DNA of 64,000 bases. It comes from Helicobacter brantae. GTDB lineage: Bacteria; Campylobacterota; Campylobacteria; Campylobacterales; Helicobacteraceae. The notes under the pieces are model-generated. The model was not told the origin of the DNA and did no database searches. It was given only the letters and a program-made list of their open reading frames with translations. A program made the position numbers and the translations under genes. The DNA is taken from assembly GCF_003364205.1 (NCBI RefSeq), contig NZ_NXLV01000004.1:80386-144385 (forward strand), in the 5' to 3' direction. This document shows, piece after piece, positions 12,444 to 20,722 of this stretch; within the stretch, counting starts at the first letter, position 1, and every line of letters starts with the position of its first letter.

Positions 12444-13358
12444 ATGAATGCTCGTTTTCTTTGGAGTGGAATTGTTGCTTTTTGCTTGGAAGCCCTGTTG
12501 TTTGTAGGGCTGTTTTTTGCACTGCTTCCCAAACCCAAAGAGCTTTATACTGCCAAAGATAAAACCCAATTAGAATTTATCCAAATTGATCAAATCCTCT
12601 CTGAAGTCCCAAAGCAAAAAGAAAAATCCATACAAAAACCCATAGAGAAACCTATAAACAAACCAAAAGAAGAGCCACAAATCAAAGAGGCTCAAAAAGA
12701 AGTCAAAAAACCTGAAGTCAAAATCCAAGAGGTTGTAAAAACACCTAAGCAAGAAGAGATAAAACCCCTCCCTCCAAAAGAGCAAAAAGCAAAAACTCCT
12801 CAAATCAAAGAGATTTTTTCCTCTCCTGTTGCAGGAAGTGGAGTGAAGAGTTTGTTTGAAAAAGTGGATAGCTCTAATCCTCCTATCAAAGAAGAAGATG
12901 AAGTCTATGATGATCGCCCTCTATTTTCAGCCAATAGTATTCAAAGCAAGAATTATGCTTACTCTCAAAGCAACTCCCAAGAGCTTGCCAAAGAAACTTC
13001 AAAACTCAAAAACACCTTAGAGCAGATTTGGGAAAAAGAGCTTGAAATCAAAAGCTCTCCCCCTCAAGATCTCTCTGATGGCAAATATGATGAGTGGTTT
13101 GCCAAAGTCAAAAATATCTTATATGCTAAGTGGGATAATCATTTTTATGAATCCGTTTCAATTGTTGTCTATATAACAATCACAAATCAAGGCAAATTTT
13201 CTTATCGTATTATTAAAAAATCAAAAAATTCTTCTTATAATACCTATATGCAAAATCTTTTGGAAACTTTGCGTCAAGAGAGTTTCCCCCCTTATCCCAA
13301 AGGGGATCAAAAAAGTATAGAAGTTACATTTAAGACAAAGGAGCAAGGGAATGTTTAG
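12444..13358 (+). CDS. tolA: TolA-like energy-transducing protein
   Basis: Spans the periplasm to link TolQR to Pal and TolB. One N-terminal membrane helix (about 8-30) is followed by a Lys/Pro/Glu-rich extended region (about 50-130, repeated KPIEKP and KPKEEP-like steps), then a C-terminal TonB/TolA-like domain (about 210-304) with YAKWDNHFYESVSIVVYITI. The poorly conserved middle is normal. The gene overlaps tolB by 8 bases. TonB cannot be excluded on sequence alone; context favours TolA. Confidence 0.85.
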   Translation: MNARFLWSGIVAFCLEALLFVGLFFALLPKPKELYTAKDKTQLEFIQIDQILSEVPKQKEKSIQKPIEKPINKPKEEPQIKEAQKEVKKPEVKIQEVVKTPKQEEIKPLPPKEQKAKTPQIKEIFSSPVAGSGVKSLFEKVDSSNPPIKEEDEVYDDRPLFSANSIQSKNYAYSQSNSQELAKETSKLKNTLEQIWEKELEIKSSPPQDLSDGKYDEWFAKVKNILYAKWDNHFYESVSIVVYITITNQGKFSYRIIKKSKNSSYNTYMQNLLETLRQESFPPYPKGDQKSIEVTFKTKEQGNV

Positions 13359-14580
13359 AGTATGTTTCGTTTTTTTATTCTCTTTTGGCTTGATTTTTGC
13401 CACTGATGCCAAACTAGAGATTATCAAATCCAAACAGCAAATGCCCACAATTATGGTCAATATTTCAGGAAATAATCTCAATCAAAAAATCGCCTCTCTT
13501 ACAGCCAAAGATTTGGAAGTGAGTGGGAATTTCAAGGTTTTAAGCCAAAACAAAAGTGATGATGATCCTAGTTTTGTGTTTTATCAAAGTCAAAAAGTCG
13601 ATCTTCTAGTGCAAATCAATGCAAAAAATCAGCAATACACTCTCAAGCTTTTTGATATCAACTCCAAAGAAAAAGTGCTAGAAAAAATCTTTTTGCTTGA
13701 AGATAATGCCCAATATCCCTTTGTCTCTCACAGAATTGCCAATGCAATCAACCAATACCTCAAAGCCCCAAGTATCGCTTGGATGAATCGCAAAGTGGTG
13801 TTTTCTAAACTTATTGCTCCTTCCAAAAGTGAGATTGTAATCGCAGATTATACGCTCACTTATCAAAAAAGCATTATCAATGATGGATTAAATATCTTTC
13901 CAAAATGGGCAAATGCAGAGCAGAGCAGTATCTTTTTTACCAAATATCTTGATCGCCCAACGATTCTCAAATACGACTTAAGAAGCAAAAAATTTGAAAG
14001 GATTTTAAGCTCTCAAGGTGTGGCGATTGTCTCAGATGTGAGCAATGATTTTAAGAAAATTTTGGTGAGTATGTCCCCAATAGCCCAAGCTGATGTCTAT
14101 CTGTATGACTTGGAAGCCAAAAATACAAAAAGATTGACTACTTATCAAGGCATTGATGTAGGAGCTAATTTTATTGAGGATAAAAACAAAATCATTTTTA
14201 TCTCTGATCGTTTAGGCTATCCCAATGTATTTTTGATGAATGAAGATGGAAGTGGAGTAGAGCAAGCAGTGTTTCACGGAAGAAATAATAGCTCAGCAAG
14301 CTCAAATGGAGAATATGTCGTCTATTCTAGTCGTGAAGAAAAAAATGAATTTGGCACAAGTGTTTTCAATCTCTATCTTATTGCTCTAGGCACGACAGAG
14401 ATACGCAGATTGACGATCAATGGGGCAAATCAGATGCCAAGATTTTCAAAAGATGGGGAGAATATTATGTTTTTGAAAAATACTCAATATGAGAGTGCGT
14501 TAGGAATTGTGAGGTTAAGGTATAATAAGAGCTATTTATTCCCAATTACAAAAATGAAGATTCAATCTTTTGATTGGTAG
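13351..14580 (+). CDS. tolB: Tol-Pal system protein TolB
   Basis: Periplasmic beta-propeller that binds Pal and outer-membrane proteins. The 409-residue precursor begins with a signal peptide (FRVCFVFLFSFGLIFA, cut before TDA). It has an N-terminal domain to about 160 and then WD-like/TolB repeats (KIIFISDRLGYPNVFLMNEDGSG near 285). The order tolA-tolB-pal is standard. Confidence 0.93.
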   Translation: MFRVCFVFLFSFGLIFATDAKLEIIKSKQQMPTIMVNISGNNLNQKIASLTAKDLEVSGNFKVLSQNKSDDDPSFVFYQSQKVDLLVQINAKNQQYTLKLFDINSKEKVLEKIFLLEDNAQYPFVSHRIANAINQYLKAPSIAWMNRKVVFSKLIAPSKSEIVIADYTLTYQKSIINDGLNIFPKWANAEQSSIFFTKYLDRPTILKYDLRSKKFERILSSQGVAIVSDVSNDFKKILVSMSPIAQADVYLYDLEAKNTKRLTTYQGIDVGANFIEDKNKIIFISDRLGYPNVFLMNEDGSGVEQAVFHGRNNSSASSNGEYVVYSSREEKNEFGTSVFNLYLIALGTTEIRRLTINGANQMPRFSKDGENIMFLKNTQYESALGIVRLRYNKSYLFPITKMKIQSFDW

Positions 14581-14589
14581 GAGAGGATA

Positions 14590-15120
14590 ATGAGAGTATT
14601 AGTTATGCTATTGATAGGCTTGTTATTTGTAGCTTGTGGTGGGAAAAAAGTTGAAATGTCAGAGGGTAGTTCTTCACAATCTATCCCCAAAGAAGAGCAA
14701 CAAACTCCTCAACAAACCCAACTCCCTCAAGAGGAAGTCAAAGTGATTGAGGAATATGTGCCACAAAAACCCACTTTGACGCAAGAGCTCCTTGCTCCAA
14801 TCTATTTTGCTTTTGATTCTTTTGTTTTGTCTAAAAGAATGTTTGAAGTTGTTGATAAAAATGCTGAAGTTCTCAAAGAATATCCCAACAGCAAAATTGT
14901 CTTGCAGGGGAATACCGATGCTTATGGAAGTGATGAATACAACTTTGCTCTTGGCACAAAAAGAGCATTAGCAGTCAAAGATGCTTTGATTGTGCGTGGG
15001 ATTCACAAAGATTTAATCAGCACGATTAGTTTTGGAGAGACAAATCCTGTCTGTACAAGCTTAGATGCAGAATGCAGACAGAGAAATAGAAGGGTGGATT
15101 TTGTCATTGAAAATAAATAA
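14590..15120 (+). CDS. pal: Peptidoglycan-associated lipoprotein Pal (Omp18-like)
   Basis: Outer-membrane lipoprotein that grips peptidoglycan. The lipobox FVAC puts the lipidated Cys at 16. A Gln/Pro-rich linker (25-60) leads to an OmpA-type domain (about 72-176) with IYFAFDS, LQGNTDAYGSDEYN and the NRRVDF end. The usual GHTD is GNTD here. Nine bases separate it from tolB; its end overlaps the next gene. Confidence 0.95.
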   Translation: MRVLVMLLIGLLFVACGGKKVEMSEGSSSQSIPKEEQQTPQQTQLPQEEVKVIEEYVPQKPTLTQELLAPIYFAFDSFVLSKRMFEVVDKNAEVLKEYPNSKIVLQGNTDAYGSDEYNFALGTKRALAVKDALIVRGIHKDLISTISFGETNPVCTSLDAECRQRNRRVDFVIENK

Positions 15121-16087
15121 TTTTCTTTTCCCCCTTTTATTGCTCACCTCTTTGCTCTATGCAGAGCCCTCAGCATTTGAGACTCAAAGTGGAGCGACAA
15201 AAAAAGATATAAAAAATCTCAAAGACACAAGTCTTAATCTCTCCTCACTTCTTTTAGATGTGCAATCAAGATTAGAATCCCTAGAGCAAGTTCAGTATGG
15301 ACTTCAAAGTCTCTATGATGCACAAAATCAAAAAATGCAAAAATTCCTCAGTGATTTAGAATCTCAAAATCTTTTCGCACAAGAAACACGCTCTAGGCTT
15401 GAAGTGTTGAGTGAGCAAGTAGAGCAAATGAAAAGTACACAAAAACGCTATGGAGAAAATCTACAAGGCTTTGTCAAAATCCTTGATGGGTTGGGGGAGA
15501 AAATCAAGGAGCTCTCTGGAGTGAGTAGTAATCTCAATGATTTGATTCTCAAAGAGTTTGCAAGTGTGAGGGCAGAGCTTCAAAAACAAGCAGAAGTAAT
15601 TCTTAAAGATCAAGAAAATATCCAAAAACTTAGCCTTGAGATTGAAAAACTCTATGAGGATAGAAAAAAGATTCAAGAACGCAATGCCTTCAAGGATCCC
15701 AACAAAAAAGCAGAAGTTTTAAAAGAAGCAAAAAAAATGTATGCAGATAAACAATTTGAAGACTCTAGAGTGCGTTTTGTTTGGTTGCTAGAGCAAGGAT
15801 ATAAAAAAGCTGAAGTAAATTATTTTCTAGGACAAATTGCCTTTAATCAAAAGCAATACCAAGAAGCAATTTATTACTACAAAGAGAGTGCTGTGGCAAA
15901 TGATAAGGCAAGCTATATGCCAACATTGATGTTACATACGATAAAATCCTTCCAAGCTTTAAAAGATGAGGAGAGTGCAATGAAATTTATCGAATCTCTT
16001 TTAGCACTTTATCCAAACTCTAAAGAGGCTAAAGAAGCAAAAACAATCCAATCCAAAATCAAAGGAGTAAAAAATGCAAAAAATTGA
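15107..16087 (+). CDS. CpoB/YbgF-like Tol-Pal coordinator with TPR domain
   Basis: Periplasmic protein that in E. coli couples peptidoglycan synthesis to Tol-driven constriction. I place the start at the TTG at 15107, inside the end of pal, because it gives a clean signal peptide (LKINNFLFPLLLLTSLLYA, cut before EPS). The upstream ATG at 15065 would add 14 residues that spoil it. The mature protein has a coiled coil (about 25-205) and C-terminal TPR repeats (about 215-320: AKKMYADKQFEDSRVRF, YFLGQIAFNQKQYQEAIYYY). The stop overlaps slyD by 14 bases. Confidence 0.85.
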   Translation: MKINNFLFPLLLLTSLLYAEPSAFETQSGATKKDIKNLKDTSLNLSSLLLDVQSRLESLEQVQYGLQSLYDAQNQKMQKFLSDLESQNLFAQETRSRLEVLSEQVEQMKSTQKRYGENLQGFVKILDGLGEKIKELSGVSSNLNDLILKEFASVRAELQKQAEVILKDQENIQKLSLEIEKLYEDRKKIQERNAFKDPNKKAEVLKEAKKMYADKQFEDSRVRFVWLLEQGYKKAEVNYFLGQIAFNQKQYQEAIYYYKESAVANDKASYMPTLMLHTIKSFQALKDEESAMKFIESLLALYPNSKEAKEAKTIQSKIKGVKNAKN

Positions 16088-16631
16088 AAATGGCAAAATG
16101 GTGTCAATCCAATACAGTGTCAAAAACAAAGACACTCAAGAGGTAATCGATCAAAATCTTGATGGAGAGCCACTAGAGTTTTTGGCAGGTAATTCTCAAA
16201 TCATTGTAGGACTTGAGAAGGCATTAGAGGGAATGAGCGTGGGTGAGAGCAAAGAGGTAGTTGTGGCTCCAGAAGAGGCTTATGGAGAGTATCGAGTAGA
16301 TTATCTTCAAGAAGTGCCAAGAGAGCAGTTTGAGGGAATCGAACTCAAAGAGGGAATGACACTTTTTGGACACGGAGAAGATGGAAGAAGTGTGCAAGTT
16401 ATAGTCAAAAGCTTCAATGATGAGAGCGTAATGATTGATTACAATCATCCTCTTGCTGGGCAAACCCTAATCTTTGATGTTAAAGTCCTAGATGTCAGAG
16501 ATGCAACTGAAGAAGACTTTATGGTTGCAAATGGTGGAGGTTGCTGTGGAGGACATCATGGCGAAGGTCATCATCACGGAGAAGGTGGATGTTGTGGGGG
16601 AGGTGGTGGAGGCTGTGGTTGCGGACACTAA
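16074..16631 (+). CDS. slyD: FKBP-type peptidyl-prolyl isomerase SlyD
   Basis: Prolyl isomerase, chaperone and nickel-binding protein; in H. pylori it helps hydrogenase and urease metal supply. The FKBP core (GKMVSIQYSVKNKDTQEVID, EKALEGMSVGESKEV, PEEAYGEY) is interrupted by the insert-in-flap domain (about 70-130). The C-terminus (about 148-185) is a Gly/His/Cys tail with four Cys-Cys or Cys-Gly-Cys pairs and several His clusters, suited to Ni or Zn storage. Followed by a hairpin terminator. Confidence 0.95.
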   Translation: MQKIENGKMVSIQYSVKNKDTQEVIDQNLDGEPLEFLAGNSQIIVGLEKALEGMSVGESKEVVVAPEEAYGEYRVDYLQEVPREQFEGIELKEGMTLFGHGEDGRSVQVIVKSFNDESVMIDYNHPLAGQTLIFDVKVLDVRDATEEDFMVANGGGCCGGHHGEGHHHGEGGCCGGGGGGCGCGH

Positions 16632-16637
16632 TCTCTC

Positions 16638-16658
16638 AAAGAGGGGTAATCCCTCTTT
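16638..16658. terminator. Bidirectional hairpin terminator between slyD and the convergent gene
   Basis: AAAGAGGG and CCCTCTTT form a perfect 8-bp stem around a 5-base loop, with A and T runs on the two sides so that it can work in both directions. It lies between the slyD stop and the stop of the minus-strand gene at 16657. Confidence 0.8.
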
Positions 16659-17133
16659 AGTTTCTAAACTCTTCTGAGAGGATATTGAAAACCTCTCTCT
16701 CAATCTCAAAATAATAATTCTTTTGAGGCAATTTATTAAAATCAATACAGAAAATGTTTTTCTTCCCTGAGCGAGTGAGTTCATAAGCTTTGAGAATTAC
16801 TGGAAGTGCAAAAGCTAGTTCTCTATGTTGCATTGGAAAAGAAGCAATACTTTTAAAATCTCCTCTATTGTAGCTATCCAAAAGCATTTGAAGTGTTGAG
16901 TGTTTGATACATAGAAAATATTTCCAATCCCTAATCTCAGGAGCAAACTCACTTTGTGGATATGTTCCAAAAAAACTTGAGAGAAAAATCAAATCAGAAT
17001 GATTATGTTTAAAATCAGAAACCTTTTTCATCGTGCTAATATAGTGTCTTGTTTCCTTGCAGATATGACCATAGCAAGTTAAAAGTCCATATTCAGAATT
17101 ATGAATTGTTTGAATATGAATAATCTTTTTCAT
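16657..17133 (-). CDS. Hypothetical protein, 158 residues
   Basis: I do not recognise this family. The protein is soluble, has no signal peptide or membrane segment, and is rich in His, Tyr and Phe (KKIIHIQTIHNSEYGLLTCYGH at its start, LIFLSSFFGTYPQSEF in the middle). It stands alone, with its own likely -10 (TATAAT at 17174-17179) and a shared terminator. An AAGGAATAAAGATG context provides a ribosome-binding site. Codon use looks like its neighbours, so it is likely a real gene. Confidence 0.7.
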   Translation of the reverse strand: MKKIIHIQTIHNSEYGLLTCYGHICKETRHYISTMKKVSDFKHNHSDLIFLSSFFGTYPQSEFAPEIRDWKYFLCIKHSTLQMLLDSYNRGDFKSIASFPMQHRELAFALPVILKAYELTRSGKKNIFCIDFNKLPQKNYYFEIEREVFNILSEEFRN

Positions 17134-17173
17134 CTTTATTCCTTTTGTAATAATGAAGCTTATACATTATTCT

Positions 17174-17179
17174 ATTATA
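17174..17179 (-). promoter_or_regulatory. Candidate -10 of the hypothetical gene at 16657-17133
   Basis: TATAAT on the minus strand, about 40 bases upstream of the ATG. A weak -35-like TATTCA sits 17 bases further upstream. Confidence 0.5.
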
Positions 17180-17378
17180 AAAACTTTTCTTAAATATGAA
17201 TACCTATTTTGAGGTGGGATTTGGCTTTGAAGTGGGAAAAATAAATTTTTAGCTAATTTTTTTGGTTATGATAGATTTTTGAAGGTATATTTTTATCTTT
17301 TTATCAGAGTCTAAAGAATGCTTTTGCTCTTAAAATAATATTGTATTTTCAAAAGAGATAAAAAGAAGAAGGCTAACT

Positions 17379-17455
17379 TGGTGGACCTTGCAGGATTCGA
17401 ACCTGCGACCAATCGGTTATGAGCCGAGTGCTCTGACCAGCTGAGCTAAAAGTCC
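17379..17455 (-). tRNA. tRNA-Met (anticodon CAT)
   Basis: A complete cloverleaf with encoded CCA. The acceptor GGACTTT pairs with AAGGTCC (one G-T pair). The D-arm is GCTC/GAGC, the anticodon loop CTCATAA gives CAT, and the T-arm is GCAGG-TTCGAAT-CCTGC. The anticodon stem has one C/T mismatch at its top pair. A CAT tRNA could also be the lysidine-modified Ile tRNA or the initiator; the A-T third pair and ordinary acceptor top (G1-C72) exclude a typical initiator, and elongator Met seems most likely. The rodA reading frame ends inside it. Confidence 0.93.
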
Positions 17456-18565
17456 ATTTTTTCTAGAGGGCGTATTATACTTAAGATCAAACCTAAATGC
17501 AAGTAGATTTTCTAAGATTGCAAGCATAAGTATAAAAGTCATAAAGCTCGTCCCTCCATAGCTAAAGAGTGGCAAGGGCAACCCCACCACAGGAGCAAAG
17601 CCTATCGTCATAGCAATATTGACACTCATATATACAAAGAGCAATATAGCAATACAGCTAGAAACAACCTTGAGAAAATAATCTTTGGCATTAAGTAGGC
17701 AGTAAGAGAGGATATGAAAAATCAAAAACATATAAATCCCAATAAGAGCAACCCCACCAATAAATCCAAACCTCTCCATATAATAAGCAAAGATGAAATC
17801 ACTTGTAGCGATGGGGAGAAATTTGAGTTGGGATTGTGTGGCTTCATCTTTTTGTTTGCCTCTTAGTCCTCCTGCACCTATGGCGATGATAGATTGATTG
17901 ACTTGATGGCTTGGTTTTTCTGAAAGAAAGTCGTGGATTCGCTTCTTTTGATAGTCTCTAATCCCATATTGATAGATAAGAGGCGAGGCGATAGCAAAGA
18001 CTAGAGTAAGAGTAATCCAAATCTTTTTATTTACTCCGATGAGAAAAAGCATACCAAACCCCATAAACAGCACTGTAAGAGCTGTGCCAAGATCGGGCTG
18101 TCTTAAGATGATAAAAAAAGGCAAAAGGATAAGCAAACTGATTCTGCCAAACTCTTGCCAATCATAGCCATCTCTTGGGGGAGGATTTTGTCGGATAACA
18201 AGAGCAAGCATTAGCATCAAAGCGATTTTGAGAATCTCGCTTGGCTGGATAGAGAATGGAGTGAAGGGGATTTCAATCCATCTTTGAGCTCCTAGCTTTT
18301 TTGTCCCCAAAAACTCCACCAAGACAAGCAAGACAATACAAAGCCAATAAAACAGATAAATCCCTTTGGAGAGTTTGCGAAAGGGGATAAAAAACACGAC
18401 ATAAGCCACACCAAAAGAAGCCCCTATATAGATGAGTTGTTTATAGATCAAAGCACTTCCTAGCTCATAAATCAAAAATAATGAGAGCAATATAATTGGA
18501 GTGATAAGTAGGGGAATCAAAAAATCAAAATGTGCTAAAATCCGACGATCAAAAATCAAAATCAA
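17417..18565 (-). CDS. rodA: Rod-shape peptidoglycan polymerase RodA (FtsW/RodA/SpoVE family)
   Basis: SEDS glycosyltransferase that builds the side wall with PBP2. It has about ten membrane helices and the family motifs KLGAQRWIEIPFTPFSIQPSEILK, RQPDLGTALT and GLPLPLFSYGGTS. An in-frame start at 18694 would run 108 bases into the divergent rluD-like gene. I prefer the TTG at 18565 (or 18559), preceded by AGGGA and leading into FDRRILAHFDFL, the usual SEDS N-terminus, giving about 382 residues. The last 12 codons lie within tRNA-Met, with the TAA stop in the anticodon loop. Confidence 0.92.
   Translation of the reverse strand: MILIFDRRILAHFDFLIPLLITPIILLSLFLIYELGSALIYKQLIYIGASFGVAYVVFFIPFRKLSKGIYLFYWLCIVLLVLVEFLGTKKLGAQRWIEIPFTPFSIQPSEILKIALMLMLALVIRQNPPPRDGYDWQEFGRISLLILLPFFIILRQPDLGTALTVLFMGFGMLFLIGVNKKIWITLTLVFAIASPLIYQYGIRDYQKKRIHDFLSEKPSHQVNQSIIAIGAGGLRGKQKDEATQSQLKFLPIATSDFIFAYYMERFGFIGGVALIGIYMFLIFHILSYCLLNAKDYFLKVVSSCIAILLFVYMSVNIAMTIGFAPVVGLPLPLFSYGGTSFMTFILMLAILENLLAFRFDLKYNTPSRKNGLLAQLVRALGS
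17474..17502 (-). promoter_or_regulatory. Likely tRNA-Met promoter inside the 3' end of rodA
   Basis: On the minus strand TTGCAT (17497-17502) and TATAAT (17474-17479) are separated by exactly 17 bases. The first tRNA base is 18 bases after the -10, giving a leader of about 10 bases. The -10 bases also encode Tyr-Asn of RodA. Confidence 0.6.
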
Positions 18566-18586
18566 ATCCCTAAAATAAGTCTTAGA

Positions 18587-19555
18587 ATGAAAAATTTTAC
18601 CATAACTTGCCAAGATCTTAGCCACTCTGCCAAGCTCAGAGTCGATCATTTCCTTTGCAATGCACTTGCTCAAAGCAAAAATCAAGTCAATCAAGCGATC
18701 AAAAATGGGCTAGTGCAAATCAATTCTAAAGTATGCAAAAAAAATGGAGAATTACTCAAAGTCGGAGATAAAGTGAGTTTCACTCCTTTGCAAAAGCCAA
18801 AGAGTGAATGCCTTTGTGAGTTTGATTATGAAATAGAAGTGCTTTATGAAGATGAAGAGGTGCTAGTGCTAAACAAACCCCCTCATCTAGTCGTGCATTC
18901 AGCCCCAAGCGTGAAAGAGGCGACCTTGGTGGATTATCTCAAAGCCAAAGGCTATCAGCTCTCAAATCTTAGTGGAGAAGAGCGATTTGGGATCGTTCAT
19001 CGCCTTGACAAAGATACAAGTGGAGCCATAGCCATAGCCAAAAGCAATCAGGCTCACATCGCCCTGTGCAAAGAGCTCAAAGAAAAAACTATGGGAAGAT
19101 ATTATCTAGCCCTCATTGACTTACCCCTCAAAGATAGAGTAGAAGTAGAATGCCTAATGGGACGCAATCCCAATAACCGACTAAAAATGGCAAAGCTCCC
19201 TTATGGGCGATACTCAAAAACCACTTTTATCCCATTGCTTGGCACTTCTCCCTCTTTGGTGGTAGCCAAGCTTGATACAGGGCGAACTCATCAAATCCGA
19301 GTGCATTTAGAAACCCTTTCACGCCATATCTTAGGCGATAAAATGTATGGAAAAAAAGACAATAGCTCTTTGCGTTTGATGCTTCATGCGTATTTAATGT
19401 ATTTTATTCACCCAATTTCTCAAAAAAAGATTCTAATTCAAGCACCACTTTTTGAAGATATGCTAGGATTCTTGAAGCAAAATTTTTCTTTGGAGGATAT
19501 AGATGAAGTTATCTCTCAAGAGCATATACTTGAGTGTTTTGGGGATTATTTTTAG
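18587..19555 (+). CDS. RluA/RluD-family rRNA pseudouridine synthase
   Basis: Isomerises uridines in rRNA or tRNA. The 322-residue protein has an N-terminal S4 RNA-binding domain (about 14-75) and the catalytic domain with GIVHRLDKDTSG; the nucleophilic Asp is at about 141. ARLDTGRTHQIRVH-like and HRPLLGDKMYG-like segments are present as AKLDTGRTHQIRVH and HILGDKMYG. It starts only 21 bases from the divergent rodA start. It is in the position of an rluD-like gene in H. pylori; the exact target is not shown by sequence. Confidence 0.92.
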   Translation: MKNFTITCQDLSHSAKLRVDHFLCNALAQSKNQVNQAIKNGLVQINSKVCKKNGELLKVGDKVSFTPLQKPKSECLCEFDYEIEVLYEDEEVLVLNKPPHLVVHSAPSVKEATLVDYLKAKGYQLSNLSGEERFGIVHRLDKDTSGAIAIAKSNQAHIALCKELKEKTMGRYYLALIDLPLKDRVEVECLMGRNPNNRLKMAKLPYGRYSKTTFIPLLGTSPSLVVAKLDTGRTHQIRVHLETLSRHILGDKMYGKKDNSSLRLMLHAYLMYFIHPISQKKILIQAPLFEDMLGFLKQNFSLEDIDEVISQEHILECFGDYF

Positions 19556-20720
19556 TGGATGTGCTGATTTATTCTTCTCTCCCACACTCAATCTCTCACT
19601 TCCCCCACTTCAAAACATCAAAGCCCTGCCTGATGTAAGCTCTGTGGCATTTGAGTGGAATAGAGTGGAAAATGACAAAGTCAAAGGATATGTCATCTAT
19701 CGTAAAGATAGCAATGAGAGTGAGTTTGAGAGAATTGCGATTATTAGAAATCCACGCATAACGCATTTTTATGATAGTGGGCTAAAGAGTGAGAGCGTTT
19801 ATCAATATCAGTTTGCCACTTTGGGCGAAGATGACACGATTTCTGCACGCTCTAAAGCGATTGCGATTAAAACTTCATATATTGATCCTATTGAGTTTAT
19901 TTATGCTACAAGTGATGAACCACGCTTAATCAAACTCATTTGGAATCCCCACCCCAATCCCAGTATCAAAAAATACATTATTGAAAAACTTATCAACAAC
20001 AAATGGGAAGAGATTGGAGAGGTGGATCATCGCTTAGGAATTGAGTTTTTTGACACAAACCTTAGTGATGGGGTAACTTATGAGTATCGCGTAGCTGGAG
20101 TGAGTTTCCAAGGAGATAAAAGTCGCTACTCTCAAGTAGTGAGTGCCACGACAAAATTCCCCCCTGATCCTCTAAGTGGAGTGAATGCTTCACTTGATGT
20201 GCCAAAGTTAATCATTTTGAAATGGAATCCCCTTAGCAATCCTGATATCAAAGGCTATATCATCTATGCTTCAAGAAGTGAGAAGGGAGGATATAAGAAA
20301 ATAGGGGAGAGCAAAAATGCTTATTTTGAGCTAAGGACTGAAGAGAATGGAGAGAAGTGGTTTTTCAAAGTCGTGGCTGTGGATAAGAGTGGTATTGAGG
20401 GGGTTTTGCCTCAAGTTCCTGTGATGGGAAGCTCTCTTACCCCACCTGAGCGTCCTAAGATTAAGGGGGCAGAAGTGGTAGATGGCAAGGCAGTGATTGG
20501 GTGGGAGATGCCAAGTCAGAGAGTAAGTGAGGTGCTTGTTTTCCGAAAAGAGGGGACTTTTGGGAATCCTTTGAGATTTAGATTGAATGGCAAATCTACT
20601 CAATTTGTGGATAAAGAGATGCAAAAAGGTGTGAAATATACTTATTGGGTGGAGTTTGTCGATGTCAATCAAATCGCAAGTGAGAGAAGCCAAGAATTTA
20701 CTTTGAGTGATAAGGAGTAA
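19503..20720 (+). CDS. Fibronectin type III domain lipoprotein
   Basis: Signal peptide with lipobox FSGC (Cys near residue 20), so a lipoprotein. The rest is about four FN3 domains beginning near residues 42, 135, 230 and 322, each with the repeated pattern W-N-P-x-x-D/S-I-K-x-Y-I-I-Y or close to it. The function is unknown; a conserved gene between rluD and trmB in Helicobacter suggests an envelope role. It starts 53 bases inside the preceding gene, with TTGGAGGATATAG upstream of the ATG. Confidence 0.85.
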   Translation: MKLSLKSIYLSVLGIIFSGCADLFFSPTLNLSLPPLQNIKALPDVSSVAFEWNRVENDKVKGYVIYRKDSNESEFERIAIIRNPRITHFYDSGLKSESVYQYQFATLGEDDTISARSKAIAIKTSYIDPIEFIYATSDEPRLIKLIWNPHPNPSIKKYIIEKLINNKWEEIGEVDHRLGIEFFDTNLSDGVTYEYRVAGVSFQGDKSRYSQVVSATTKFPPDPLSGVNASLDVPKLIILKWNPLSNPDIKGYIIYASRSEKGGYKKIGESKNAYFELRTEENGEKWFFKVVAVDKSGIEGVLPQVPVMGSSLTPPERPKIKGAEVVDGKAVIGWEMPSQRVSEVLVFRKEGTFGNPLRFRLNGKSTQFVDKEMQKGVKYTYWVEFVDVNQIASERSQEFTLSDKE

Positions 20721-20722
20721 AG

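Noticed and set aside
18566..18694. N-terminal extension of rodA to an in-frame start at 18694
   Set aside because: It would overlap the divergent pseudouridine synthase gene by 108 bases and add residues unlike any SEDS N-terminus; the TTG at 18565 has AGGGA upstream.
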